From contig NC_134366.1 in assembly GCF_035582795.1 (NCBI RefSeq), positions 2,244,501-2,308,500 of the forward strand: a stretch of DNA of 64,000 bases. The letters are read 5' to 3'. The position numbers and the translations under genes were made by a program. The notes beneath the pieces were generated by a model, which did not search any database, was not told where the DNA came from, and saw nothing but the letters and a program-made list of their open reading frames with translations. Positions 23,394 through 36,500 of this stretch are shown here, piece after piece. The DNA comes from Mycteria americana. Taxonomy: Eukaryota; Chordata; Aves; Ciconiiformes; Ciconiidae. How positions within the stretch are numbered: the first letter of the stretch is position 1; each line of letters begins with the position of its first letter.

Positions 23394-25710
23394 GTGTCTA
23401 TGGGAAAATGCAGCTCTCCTAAGCTGCAAGCACTGCTTGTGATTGCCACACCATCCAGAGACCCCACTTCATTTCCTCTTTAGATGACCTGGTCCTGGCA
23501 GACATTTTCTATCGCTCACTTTCAGACACACCAAGTTGCTAATGCATCACCTTCCTGTGCTTTAAATTTATATACTCTATTAATTTTTCTAGCTCCCTTT
23601 CTTATTAGACCCATGTTGTTACTGGTTCTTTGTACAAACAAAAATGAACTGGTTTTCCTTTGTGTTGCCCATCCTGGGCAGCTTTTGTCTTTTATGATTT
23701 AATCACGTTTTTAAATGAACGTACTTTGCATTAGAGCTGAAAGGTAATGTATATCCAACAGACGTTGTGCATGGGTATGTAATGGGATTATGAGATTCAT
23801 TCCAAGCACCTCGTATGCTGTGCATTAACTGAAATGTCTCCAATGAATTCATAAAATTAAGGTTGCCCGTGTAAGTAACTTCTCAGCAATTTGTATGGTG
23901 TTTTTGCATATTAAACTCTAGACCTGATTTTATTGGCACTGCTGGTATGGTCACAGTGATAATTATGCCTACTGGTGGGTGGAGTACGTTTTGTGGTGGG
24001 TATTCAGCTCGTAACTTACAAAGACAAAAGCACAAACTGATCTTGAATTATGCCTATGTTTTGCATAGACAACTGTTAGACCCCAAATCTCTGAAAATAT
24101 CCCAGCAGGGATCGCCCATCAACCTTTGTTGAGCTACAAATGCTTCCTAATTTCTCTCTCTCATAGATCTATTGTTATTTGTAACAGAAGATTCAAAAGG
24201 AAGGACGAAGAGTCCCCTTGATCAGAACATTTTCTCTCCTGCTAGTTCAGAGGTGGATTTGACAAAGCCTAGATTTCAAGATTCCCCACAGTGGGAAGTG
24301 CTTTCACGTGGAATCTGTTAAAGAACAAGAGGACAGTCCCTCCTCTTCTGCCTGTGTTTTGATCTGACCTCCATGCCCTCTGGGCTTTCCCGGAGTGAAC
24401 AGGGTCTCCAAGGTGAAAGTGAGTGTGAACTCCTCTAGTTTTTGGATCTCATGACTTTGATAGGAAATAATCATCTAGCTGTGTCAGTTCAGCCAAGACT
24501 GTAGAGCTCATGAACATGCACAGAGCAGAACATGAGGTGCATAAAAATATGCCAGAACCAGGATATACCTGTGTACATTTAGATGCTTTAAGTGGTTGTT
24601 GGACTTGCCTTCTTCCACAAAAGCCTCAAATTCTCTACTCCTGATTATGAAACATGAGGACCATTTGGGGTTTCAGGTTTGTACCTGCTTTCCTCTTTCC
24701 ATGGCCAAGAGTGTGTCCCTGAATCACAGTGACACCAACAGATGTGCCGTGTGGCTATTTTTCACAGATTTTCTGGCTCTCTATCCAGTTTTTATTGCAA
24801 AGAATTATTCTGGGAAGCAAAGATAAGAGATGCATTCAGAAAAAAAGGCAGACATTTCACTTAAGACATTTGAAAAAGTTTCCCATGTAAAAGCAAACTT
24901 AAAAGCTTAAAGTCTAAGTCTTGCCTGGCAGAATAATCTCCCCAAGGTTTAACAGCTATCAGACCCCATTCATTCAATGCCTTCAAAAGAGCAAAACACC
25001 AATTACATACCCTGTCTTTTTGAAGTCTTTTAGACACCGGTGTTCTTTTTATTGAACAAGCAACAGATGAGTATCAGAAGTGAGATAAAGTGGCTCATTA
25101 AGAAAACAGCTTTAAGCTTTTATATAATTTTTCATCTGAGGACCTCATAGAAAACTCTGAACATCTGTTAAATAAGTATCAATACATCTCACTAGCTTCC
25201 CTAGAACAAATGCCGTTCAACTCCAGTCACATTTTGGTATCTCAGCATAGAGCATCCTTGGGATGACTTAAAAGCTACTAAAGCCAATGGCAATCTTTCC
25301 CTTGCCCCTTCTGGACTTTGGATCAGAATGTCTATACAATACTATCTTGTAGCTGTGATGGTTTATAAATATAAACAGGACAGATTTCACTTAGTATGAA
25401 GTTGGCTGCTTCAATTTCAGGCCTGAAGAAGAGGTTGAGTCTCTGGAAGCTCCTTTGTTATTTCCAGGTGTATCAGCTGGTCTAATAAAATATATCATCC
25501 CTTACTACAAAATCTGTTTTCTGTAGACCAGACAGATTTTTGATGGGAAATGATCAAGGCTACGAAGCACCTCTGAGAAGGCAGGTCCTCTCTGATTGTA
25601 TTCTGAGAGTAAAACAGAGATGGGATTAAGCATTGGCATAGTAGCCTTGGTGCAAGGCAGAGAACAGGATGAATGAGAGCAAGATAGCAGTAGATGGTCA
25701 TAAAAGCTCC
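23394..25710. other. Unassigned noncoding DNA
   Basis: No gene or clear repeat was recognised. Confidence 0.4.
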
Positions 25711-25762
25711 CAGTCTCCAGGGGGACTCAGTCTCCAGGAGGACCAAGACTCCAGGAGGACCT
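25711..25762. repeat. Three-unit, 17-18 bp tandem repeat
   Basis: Units related to CAGTCTCCAGGAGGACC occur at 25711-25727, 25728-25745 and 25746-25762 with a few substitutions. This is a small minisatellite-like expansion. Confidence 0.8.
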
Positions 25763-28144
25763 TGAGTGATGGCCAATGGCTTGGCTCACTTGTTGCCACC
25801 AGTGCTGGTTAGACAACTGCTGTTAGCAGGCACTGCAGCATCACTTTTGCCAGCTCTGTATGGACGCATCCATAAAGGCAACTCACACAATGTCTCTTCT
25901 GGGTGGAAGAGGCAGCCTGAGACATCTCTGCCCTACACACACACAGCCTCACCCACAGTCCCAGTTAGCAGTCCAGATCTGCTTGAAGGACTATGCTGCA
26001 AATCTTACTGGGGAAAGTACGTACATTAAAAATAACCCTCCAATGTTAAGAGCAAAGGTTTGGTATAAGCCCAGATCCTCTCCTTCACTGGGTTGTATCA
26101 GTAGGTATAAGGTCGGCATTCCACAAACACTAAATTAGTATTTCTCTGTTTCAAAATAAGTGGGTGATTTATCTTACTTATTTTAGACACCTACCTCATC
26201 ACAGGAAGGATCAGCTTTCTGAATGTGATTGCAGAGGAAGCCTCAAGTGACGTGCCCAGAGTTAGATTTCTGGCACTTAGATGACTACCACTAGCCAAGA
26301 TAAACCTCATATGTAGTGTCAGGCATGTGAGTTGTCAAGCTGTAGCAGAATTCAGTTCAAAAGAGCATCACAAAGTGTTAACATCCTCATTGCACGAGGA
26401 CTTAAGAATGAAAAGGAATGAAGAGGCAAAAAGATGATTTTTTAAAATCTCCTGAAATAAAAGTGGACTTGCCAAACATTGACGTGGCTCATAAAGGCAT
26501 TTGAACAGTTTAAGCAGCTGCCAGGCGAGCACGAGAGAGGAAGATTTCCAGCTATCAGTGGAACGGCAATGGGATGATTTTTTTTTAAGATAATTCCTCA
26601 TTTTTGAAGCCAGAAAGCCAAAATGAGCATTTCATTTGAACTCAGTCAGACCACTTTGCCTAGCAACTTGTATCAATCCTCAGGCTCTCTGTTCATTACT
26701 GTCTCATCAATTTTGGAATGACCTCCAGGCTTTCAGATTATGAAGACTCTACCACAGGTACGCCCCGGAAAATCAGATAGCTGCAGAGAAGCCCTAAGAG
26801 CCAAGCCCAGATTTAAACAACATGACAAGATATAGAGGAAGGTCTCTAAGCAAATTTAAAAGAAAAAAAAGACTGCTCACAACACAGGACTCTCTTTTTC
26901 TGTGTCACAGTGCTCATTTTCCATTTTCCACATTCTCCCAGTGCTCATTTTCTGTTTTCCAAAACTGAACGTGCGGCTTCAGAGGAATGAGTAGGAATGA
27001 GTTATCCTAGGTCAGCCTCTCCATGGGTATTGTCCATGGAGAAGTTCTTAAAATGCAGCAGTTCGAGGAAATTCAAGGAGTCCTGTTCCAACAGAAAAGA
27101 GGGCTATGTTTCCTCGTAGAGCATTCAGTACCTGGTGGGTTACAACACAGGGTAGAAGGCTGTGGAATACGGGACAGACCTCCAAAGCGAGTGACCCAAA
27201 GACTCAAATTTTTTAAACCTCTTGCAATCTGGCTAGTAGCACAGATTCCTGAACAGTGAACAGTTCCTTCATGAGACTTCGACATGATTGAAGAGCTACC
27301 ATTCAAGTGCTTTGAAAAAGGTTGTGCAAAACACTAGAATACATGAATACATGTTGCACAGAATAGCACAGTCTAAATCAAGCTAAAGGGTATAATTAGT
27401 CTTTTTCACCTTTGTTTCAATTTAAAGAAAACACTTACAATTGAATAAATTTAAGAAAGTTCAGAGGGATTTTTTTCAGGGATTCATCCTTTCAACTTTA
27501 ATTTATCTCACAGAAAAGATACAGAACAATTCTTGGTGCTCAGTGCCCAAGCGAGTTCATTGCCATCTGAGTAGTGAGTTTAGACCCCAAAGAAACCTCC
27601 TCAGCCTTGTGCACTCACTCCTAAGGAGATGTCTGTGCATTGAAAAAGTTATGTTATTTTGCCTTAGATATTTCATTAGAATACAGTTCCTCATGCCCCA
27701 AATGGAAAAGGAACTGGAACAGTACTATGAGGAAGATCCTTCTCGTAACAGTGGCAGCTGGAGGAGAAATAGGCACTAAAGTAGGAAGATCTGAACATCA
27801 CAGATTCAGACCCAAGTGATTGGGTCTATCATCTTTTGCCTGGCAGACAAACAGGTACTTTATTGCTGGTGCCCTGAAGACAGCAAAAGTAGAACTGATG
27901 GTTAGGAGAACAAATCTGTTTCTACATTTCCTATTGGTGGTTATGCTCAGCCAAGCCAAAAATCTGTATAGCCTGTCCTAAAAGGCAATGCATAGGGAAA
28001 GAGTGGAAGAAACATGGAATGTAGAGAGTGATCCTGTGTCTGGAATAACCTCCCAGGATCTGACACAACACAGCTCAGAAGCTTCCTGAGCTGGATGTTG
28101 AATCCAGACCCTTGAATTTAACAATCCCATGAGATGAATCCTCC
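25763..28144. other. Unassigned noncoding DNA
   Basis: No gene was recognised. A loose duplication around CAGTGCTCATTTTC occurs at about 26909-26957. Confidence 0.4.
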
Positions 28145-28705
28145 ACGGTTTTGTCTTCATTTTATGAGCCTATCTATATATTTGGACTCCACGGCTTCCT
28201 GTGACAATGAGTTACAGGATATGAGCTTGGCAGAAAAAGGCTTCCTCTCATTTGTTTTTGAAGTGCGTTACTCCAAAAATTCATTGGGTGCTCCATTTAA
28301 TTGGTAGAGGTTCCTGTTCACTTTTTCCCACCTCATCACCCTTCAGGAATTTACAGACCTATTTCACTATTTAACAAGCTGAAGAGCAGGGGGCCTCTTT
28401 TGTGATGTGGCCATTTGATTGTCTCTGTCACCCTTCTCTGAACCTTTTCTGATCCCAGTATGTCCTTTCCTAGGTGCAGGGGAGGAGAACCAAAATTGCC
28501 AGAAGTACTTAAGATATGGGTTCACTATTTAGCTATGTGATGTCTTCTTTTTTGTCTTCTTCTAACACAGAGATATTTCTGTCGTATTCTCTTTGGCTCA
28601 ATGTTTTTATAGTCATTGCTAATATTTATTATCTCCTTGAGTGCTGAGCCGATTTACAGAGAACTCAATACAAACTCCAAGATCACTTAACGTCTGTGCC
28701 TCAGT
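28145..28705 (-). mobile_element. Ancient amniote CR1/L3-type LINE fragment, reverse orientation
   Basis: The plus strand follows the reverse complement of an old CR1-type 3' region. Recognisable blocks are TTGGACTCCACGGCTTCCTGTG, TCATTGGGTGCTCC, TTTACAGACCTATTTCACTA, 'CACCCTTCTCTGAACCTTTTC', 'AAGATATGGGTTCACTATTTAG' and 'CAGAGAACTCAATACAAACTCCAAGATC'. Order and spacing match the consensus I remember across about 550 bp, with many substitutions. Confidence 0.72.
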
Positions 28706-31700
28706 CTATTGAAAAATAAAAAATTTTAAAAAATTCTCTTGCCCTGTAAAATGTTCTGATTTAATAAGAGAAAAGAAACTCAAGAGCAATTTGACTGAAG
28801 TCAGTAGCATTACACAGAGCATAATTCAGCTCATGATCTCATATTAACAGTGCTGTCAGGGTTCATATCTCCAAAAGATGTATTAATTCAGAAAAAGGGT
28901 CATCAAAGTAGAGTAAAGTGAACTTCCTCCTACATGGCTTTGAAGCTGCTGCAGGGCAAATGGCCATGGGGTTAGCCAGCACTGAAGCAAAAGCATTAAC
29001 GACTAAGGAATTTACTAATTAAAATGCACTACATGAATAATAAAGCTAAAGTCTGGGAATGATGATGATGGAGATGGCTCTGCAAGCCTGAACCAAAGAG
29101 GTATCATTAACAGCTTTCCAGTTCAGCTGGGGCTCTGAAAAGGGACTTGAAGCCCAAGAGAGATTGAATGAAGAGAGTGGTTCCAAGCTGTACACCTGCC
29201 TTTGGGTCACCATCTCTACTGAAAATAAATGCACACACACTTTGCCCTGATTTCCTCTGGAACTCCACAGCTTCTCCAGGTGCAAGGGCTACTAGCTCAC
29301 ATTCCCCATGCAAAATGGGAAGAGAGTATGGATACAGGACACAGAAGGCTGCATTAGACACAGTCTTAATGACTCCGGTGTCCCATCTCTAGCAATAAAC
29401 TGCAGAAACGGTTTCTCAAGGAAGTGAGAGAACTCTGTGTAAGAGCTAGGGCATCATCAACCATAGACATGTCTTGTCTTGGCCTCTTGCTGCTTCAGTA
29501 TGACTAGTAGTAACTGCTCAGCCCTAAATTCGCAGAGTGTTTCGAGCTATTCAGCCAGTTTGGCCCACATGTCTTGTAGGTTTCTCTATGAAATGGTCAC
29601 CATCACCCTCTATATCTGGGTTTGGTCAACATGTTGATTTGCTCCAGATAAGAGCTAATGAAGAAGACCATCAGGAGGAGCAGGACTGCAAGCTTGCTCC
29701 CCAGCCTAACACACCAATATAGACACAGACTATTGACCAGCTAAAACACAAAGCATGACCCTCTGGACCCACTCCCAGATTTTCTCATTTAACAACCTTA
29801 CCTATTCAGGGTAGGAGTAAACCTGGCCAGCTTCTTATTTAACCTAAGCTCTAGGACTAAAGAACTTCTTGTCCTTGTCCTCGGTCTTAAATGTCCTAAA
29901 TACAGAGGTCATGAAAAAGCTCTGTAACTATTGAGTAATAAATTGGGGTTATTTCACGTTACTGTAGCTATCTAAGAATTAGGTATCTTGTCTAAGCTGT
30001 GATGCCTGAGGTTTTCTCTACAATTAACAGAGAGAACAGTACTGCTGGTTTTCTTTTTTTTTTTTTCCTATGGCAATTAAGGCAAATTCACAAATTCTTA
30101 GACTGAAACATGACCTGCCCTAAATATCCCATCCACAACTTTGTATAAGCTGCTTGAATAAACTTTTTTTTTTCCCTATCGCATTGTATACTCTTTCCTT
30201 ATGTGTGCACTGCGCAGACAGTTAACGGAAAATTTTGGGATAAACCAGGTGTATTTCCAACCACCAGATTCTGTGTTGCATTCATGTCCATACTACTGGT
30301 AATAGCGCTTTTACCCTTGAGTGTCTTCAGGTTTCCAAGTGAGGGAATTTGCAGGAAGTCCAGTATGAAATAGTTTGAAAAATGTCAATCACTGATAAAA
30401 GTATAACACTGCAGATATTCTTATAGCCAAGCCAGCTGTTAGACAGTACCAAAATGTTGCACTGGGTATGTTTATACTGCCAGTGAAACCCAGATAAGAG
30501 TCCACTCTTAAGACCAGCCTTGTCACACATCCGCTTTGTAAACCCTCAAGACTGCCTCATGTCCATAGCCACAGCTTTTAAGGAGGACAGCCTCCACTTG
30601 GGGGAAAAGTTTGAATTCTGCTGGGGCTGAACGTGTTGCATGTTAATGCAGCCCAACACATATCTTAAATTCAGCTCCTTCAAAAGCGTTTGGGCACTTC
30701 CAATGTAGCCAACAGCAAGGGTGGAGAGCAGGGGTGGGATTTCTCTGCCCTGTCTACCGCTCATCTCTGAACACAGACGCAATCCCTATCGCAGATGAGC
30801 ACTTGAAAGTGAAGATGTTTCCTGTCTGCCTATTTGTTCTTTATTTTTGTCAGCCTGCTTAGATTTGTAGTTACTCAGGGCAGAAGCCAGTTGTTAGTAA
30901 ATGTTTATGCAGCACAGCATCATGGGGCCCAGATCCTGTTGGAGGCCCCTAGATGTTACTGTGGTACAAATTCTTATTTTTATTTGGTACGTGAAGCTAC
31001 TGCGTGATGAATGAGTCTGGAGTAGACCCAAAGGCCAAAGCATGCACACACACACGCACACACATAAAAGCAAATTTTTTGGATTAGGTCTGCTAAACTC
31101 ACTGAATAAGTGTCATTGCTGCTCTTCAGCCAAACATTGCTGGATGCTTAAACCTTTTTAAATGGTTTTCAAAACATAATTTTGATCAGCTGCAGTTTGC
31201 CTTTTTTAACTGAAAAATAAGGAGGTGGTGTCAGAATGGGGGGGCACTTTTCTCTATCAGTGTAGTCACATATGAAAGAAGTGATGCCTCAGATAATCTC
31301 TTGTCATACCTTTGGACACTGCAAATATTAACATCAAGATATGTCTCTACAGTAATTTCCCCCACTAACGCACTCAGAAACACTAAGTGGCTAAGCACCA
31401 ACCTGCGCTCTGATCCTTCTGCAATAGCGTGACTCACCTGCCAGTGAAGGGAATGCAACCAGAGATGCAGTGATCACAAACCACATTTTGAGTATAGGGT
31501 GAGACCATTCCCCATGCCACCACAGGGAGAGGAAATCATGTTTCAGCCAAGCTTGCCACAAGGGACCTTGAAAGAGAATAATCATGTAGAGACATCTTTC
31601 CCATCTTTTCCTAATTACCAATGGATCTGTGATGGGATTGAGCTTTCGTGAGCACTGGCAGAAGAGCAAGGGGCAAGCTGCTACCTCCAGGTCAGGAAAG

Positions 31701-33480
31701 GATCTCTTGTATCACCACCTCCTCCAGTGCAGGTCTCTATGTCCAAGCAATATGAATGTCATACAGAATGTAACTTCATACTTTTAATTCCTTGTAAACC
31801 CAGACAGAAATACACCAAAGGAGAAATAAGAAGGTGGTGGTAGCCTCTTTGTTAAGCACCACCCAATATAGCAGCCTTTTTGCATAAAGTGATAGACAGT
31901 AACTACAGAAGTATTCCTCCATTCTGGGTGGCCTCCAGTTCCCCAAACCTCCAGCCTCACCTAGGTCCTCACTGGCTAACATGTACTCAGAATATATTTT
32001 GTCTTCCAATAGAGAAACAGTCTTCTGTCCTTCCACTCTCTTAATGGAGTCAAGGACCCACAAAAATTCAAACAAACAATGCCCCAACCCTGATTGTTTT
32101 TAATTTTTTTTTAATCTGTATTTTAGTCAAGATCAACATTTTATGCAGAGAAAAAAAAAAAACAATCTTGTTGACAGAATACTCAGTTGCTTGCTGCAAG
32201 TCTTTCAAGGCCTTTTGGAGGTCTGAACCTTTGGACTCTTGACTGTCTGTAATAAGATACATAAGATTTTTGTATACAGCTTTGAGAACTGGTATGGTTA
32301 TAATTAGGAAAGTGATTCTCTAGGAACATAAGCCCCTTTCCCCAAAGATCTGTTTCATTGTGTCTTTGAGTCATAGTGGATTCTTTAGCAAGCAAAACTA
32401 ATATTTTACTCCTGTTGGTTCTGCAGAGCCAAAGCCATTAATGGAAAAATCATCTCCATTTGGTTCCAGCTCATGCATCATCAACAAAATGGTTGGCCAA
32501 ATTCCAACGGCAGAACTTTTGGGGAGGACTTAAGAGGCACACACAAAAGGTTTTCATCCAAAACTGAATTTGTGTCCCTGGTAATTAGGGGAGGGGGAGC
32601 ACATCTTTCATTTTGTAAATCAAATGGATACAATCTGGAAGCCATTGAGTGAAACCAGAGAGGGGGAGAGAATTTTCAGCTTCACCATTTTTATTGAGCC
32701 GATTTTCTGATGAATGGCTAGACTTTCATGTGAAAGTTTTTTTTTGTTCTGGCCTGTGAAAGGCTGCTGGATGTGGAATGAAGGATGTGGAAATGCATGT
32801 GTGCCCAGAGATCGATGATATTCATGGCTATTTTCATTTTGTTAAGGTTGCAGAATGATGACATTAAAGAACACAGCTGGGCCACTTAGTGTTTAAAGAT
32901 TGGATATAAAAGCCTGGTGTTTCACTTAAATGAAAAGGCAATGCTTGTTTTCTTGCAAAAGAATCCAGTCTTTATCATCTTTCAAAGGCTTGAGTTAAAA
33001 GTCATCCTCCACAGCAAATATTGTGATCCTTTTCGTGGTGTTTAAAGTTTATGAAGTACTCACAAGTTCTGGGTTCTTTGAGGTTGCTTTCTTCTCAGGG
33101 CAAGGCAGAGCCAGAGAAAAACACAGGAAGGTCTGCAAGTCCATTAATTCCCTTGCTGAACCCTTTCTAGGGCAGGGAAATTCTCATGTTCTCTAAACAG
33201 GTGGTCAGGGTTTTAGAAGGACGCAAGTTCTCAACGGCAAGCTTCTTTGGATCACCATGCCATCGATAAGTAGGAACGGCAACCTTGGCAACTTGATGGT
33301 GGAGGTTTTCTTCTGTTTCCCTTTCTTTCTCACATCATCGCCCTTTGGCAATGGGTGTTTTGTCATCAACCCCTCAGGTTTAAGAACCCATTTTATGTTT
33401 CCCGGCTCTTCCTCACAGCTTTCCAGGCTGTCTCAGGGGCCACAGTTTTGGGATTCCCTGTACTGCTGCTATCCAAGTGT
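28706..33480. other. Unassigned noncoding DNA
   Basis: No gene was recognised. It contains a short CA repeat (31044-31064) and several homopolymer runs. Confidence 0.4.
31044..31064. repeat. Short (CA)n microsatellite
   Basis: GCACACACACACGCACACACA, an imperfect dinucleotide repeat of about ten units. Confidence 0.85.
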
Positions 33481-33520
33481 GTAATGCCGAGATGAGCATC
33501 TCGGAGCTCTGCAGCATTAC
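33481..33520. repeat. 40-bp nested inverted repeat (hairpin-forming)
   Basis: The outer arms GTAATG/CATTAC enclose an inner stem CCGAGAT-GAGC-ATCTCGG. A folded strand would give two stacked stems with a 10-nt asymmetric bulge. No function is assigned. Confidence 0.7.
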
Positions 33521-36500
33521 TCATCATTGCTTCCTGCTGCAAGTGCCAGACCTTGCCACCCTTCTCTGCTCTGCAGCAGGACACCACATGGAGAGAGAAA
33601 ACCTCAAATGCCTTTAGATGTCTACAGTGCAGCCATACGCCTCTGGTCTAGTGACCCTCGGCTCCTTTTGTAGCCAGTAGAAAGAAATAAAGCCCTTTAG
33701 GGAGCAATTCATTTGATCTAGTGTCTGCTTTAGAATGAGAGGAGCAGTGCCTTAGGAGCATTTATTTCTTTTAGCAAGCTGTAAAAGAAGCCTGGGCTGC
33801 CTTCACCAGCTGTAGACATTGGCAACTCAGATGTCTGCACTTAGTTACAGAACTCCTGTTCTTGTGTCTCAGTTTGCCCAGCACCAGGAATCCAGAGACC
33901 TTAGAAGACACCAGAGACCCAATCAGTGGTTTTCTTTCTCTCTCAAAATTGAAGTGATTACAAGAGCCAGCTTCACTCAGAAAAAAGCTGGCAGTCCTGG
34001 TGCAAAGAGCTAAGGAGGTTGAGAGCAGCACCAGGTTAATAGTCTCATGCTGGCTGACTTGTTTGAAATCACTAGAATATTTGGCCATTGGTTTCAATAG
34101 TCTCATCCTTACTAACAGTTTTCCAGAGATGTCCATCACATTGATTTAAATCCAGGCAAGATGTAAGGTTATTCCAAAAAAAGCTGAAATTCTCCTTAAA
34201 ATGCATTCTTTACGTCCTATAGAGGTCTTACCTCATACTCTACAGAACACCTTTCTTCTTATCTAGTTAGATTATTTACTTACCAATTTGCTCTCCCTCT
34301 TGCTCCCAGGCTTCATATTACTTACGTCAAGTTGCCATCTTGTTCCCTGAGTGAAATTCAGTTTTACCCATACTGATGCAGCTCCTTCGTTTTAATAAAT
34401 GGGTAGCCCAGCCCTCAAACCATTCTTTACATCACATATTTATTGACTTGCATCTAAGAGCACTGCAGGGAGCCAACCCTTATTACATGGTATTCTCTTG
34501 ACAAAGATTTTATTGGCCTCAATGACTGGTGGCATCCCTGGGATGTGAACTGGTAAATACTATGAACAGGTAGTGCCCTGGTGGGTAAAGAAACAGCTAT
34601 AGCAATCAGCTGTTAAAGCAGCAACAGAAGATAGGATGTTTCTCCAGGAGCATGTGCCTTCATTACAGCTCAGCTGACTTACACCGGTTCAGTCCATCAA
34701 TCTTCAACGAGCCTAAAAGTTCACTCTAAAACCTTTAGGTTCTGTGTAGTCAGCTGGCAAAGGGTAATCCTCCTAGCTCCACATTAGTTTTAGCATGGCT
34801 GTGGTCAGCTAGCCACATCTGGGACTGTATGTATGTACTGTTTCTAATCACTTGTCATTGCACCCACTGGATATCATGACGGCCTTTGCAGTCTGCCAGC
34901 GGAGTGTAATTGCTTCCCAGTCTGCCTGGGGCAAAAGCAACCGAGTTAGCCTAAGTCATGGTTTTGCAGTCATTAAAACCATGTCTGTGTGCTGTTGGAT
35001 CGCTCAGAAGTTTCCATCTGATCTAGATTGTGCATGGACTCATAGCCACATTGCTCTTAAATCAACCAGGAGTGCAAGGTGTCTTTCAGCTGTGCGCATT
35101 TATGCCAACTTCATATCAGGGTGGGGGGTGGATCAGGTGACACCCAATCCACCCTGAAGCCCACAGATATAAACTCACACTGCCCAAATGGTCAGTCTGA
35201 CAAGGGAACAACTGAGAAGGGTCTAAAAAACCCTGAGCAGCTTGAAAAAGTATCTATTTTCACTGCCTTCTCCGTTACAAGAAGTAGGGGACAAGAAATG
35301 AAGCCCACAGGAATCAGTTTTGAAATAAACAAAAGACAGTGGTTCTTGACATAATGAGTGGTAAACCTGGGTAATAACTTTCTATCAAAAGGCGTCGTGG
35401 ATGCTGAAAGCTCACGAGTACCAGACAAGACTGGGAAAAAACAAGGAAAAAGACACATTCAAATGTCCCAGAGCTGAAAATAGTTGGACATTAAGGAGGT
35501 GTTGCATAGATTAGACCTATTCTTGTACTTCCCTTCTACATGCAAAAATGTAAATGTTCCTTCTTCCTGTTCAATCCCTACATACTTTCCACACTTATGA
35601 TCCTGGTTTGTCCTTGACCTGTTCTGTAAGAACTGTGTTGATGCAAGAGAGAATTAGCTTCATTTTTTCTATTTGCTGGGAAGGTGACTTGGACAGAGAC
35701 CTGCTCATGGAGGCTCAGAAAATGATTTTCAGTTCTTGGAGCAGGAACGGTATCCTTGTGCTGTTGGGTAGGGCCACAAAACAAATTAGATACCACATCC
35801 TTCAGTATTTTGGACACCAGAACCTATCTATACCCCTAGTCAGAAATACTCTTTGAAATATCTGTTAGGTGGGGCTGGGGTGACAACAGGAATCATCACC
35901 AAGGACTCTTTTCATTTCACAACACTTGAGCACGTAGTGCCATTTGACAGGTTCTGAGGTGTTCAAGGCATCCCCGTGATGTTGGCAGATCACAAGGGAG
36001 ACTCAGAGTTACCTTATGACACAGTTGCTTTTCCTGCTCTTCTCTGATCTCTCCTCCTTGCCTTTTTTCCCATTAGCCTCTCTCCATAGCGTGCCTTGGT
36101 ATGAAATCTCACATCTGAGAAACCTATGTATGTTTTCCCAGATAAGAAATGTCAAATGCCTTTTACAAGATCCTGCTGAAAGAGAAAAGAGAAAAAGAGA
36201 AAAAACCCTAAAAACAATGACAACAACCAAAACCCCCTCCGCCTCTGAAAATACAGGAGATTAAAAAGAGTGAAAAGCAAATAGGAGACGTAAATAGACA
36301 CCACCGCAGATAGACTGGAACTGGTAGCACCTTTAAATCACTTTGACGCCAATCTCCACTTGAGGTTAAATTCTCTAACAAGTGACACTGTATTTCATCA
36401 TTTTTATTTTGTCAGCATTTTAACCTTGAGTTGGATAATTTCACAAAGCATACATGCAACAGGTATCTTCTAAGGTTTCCTGATTCAGTTGGCAACTTCC

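Noticed and set aside
22754..23467. A 237-codon minus-strand open frame.
   Set aside because: It is the antisense of a CR1 ORF2 fragment with no independent coding evidence.
35126..35154. Inverted repeat GGGTGGAT/ATCCACCC with a 13-nt loop.
   Set aside because: Short, isolated and within chance expectation for this length of sequence.
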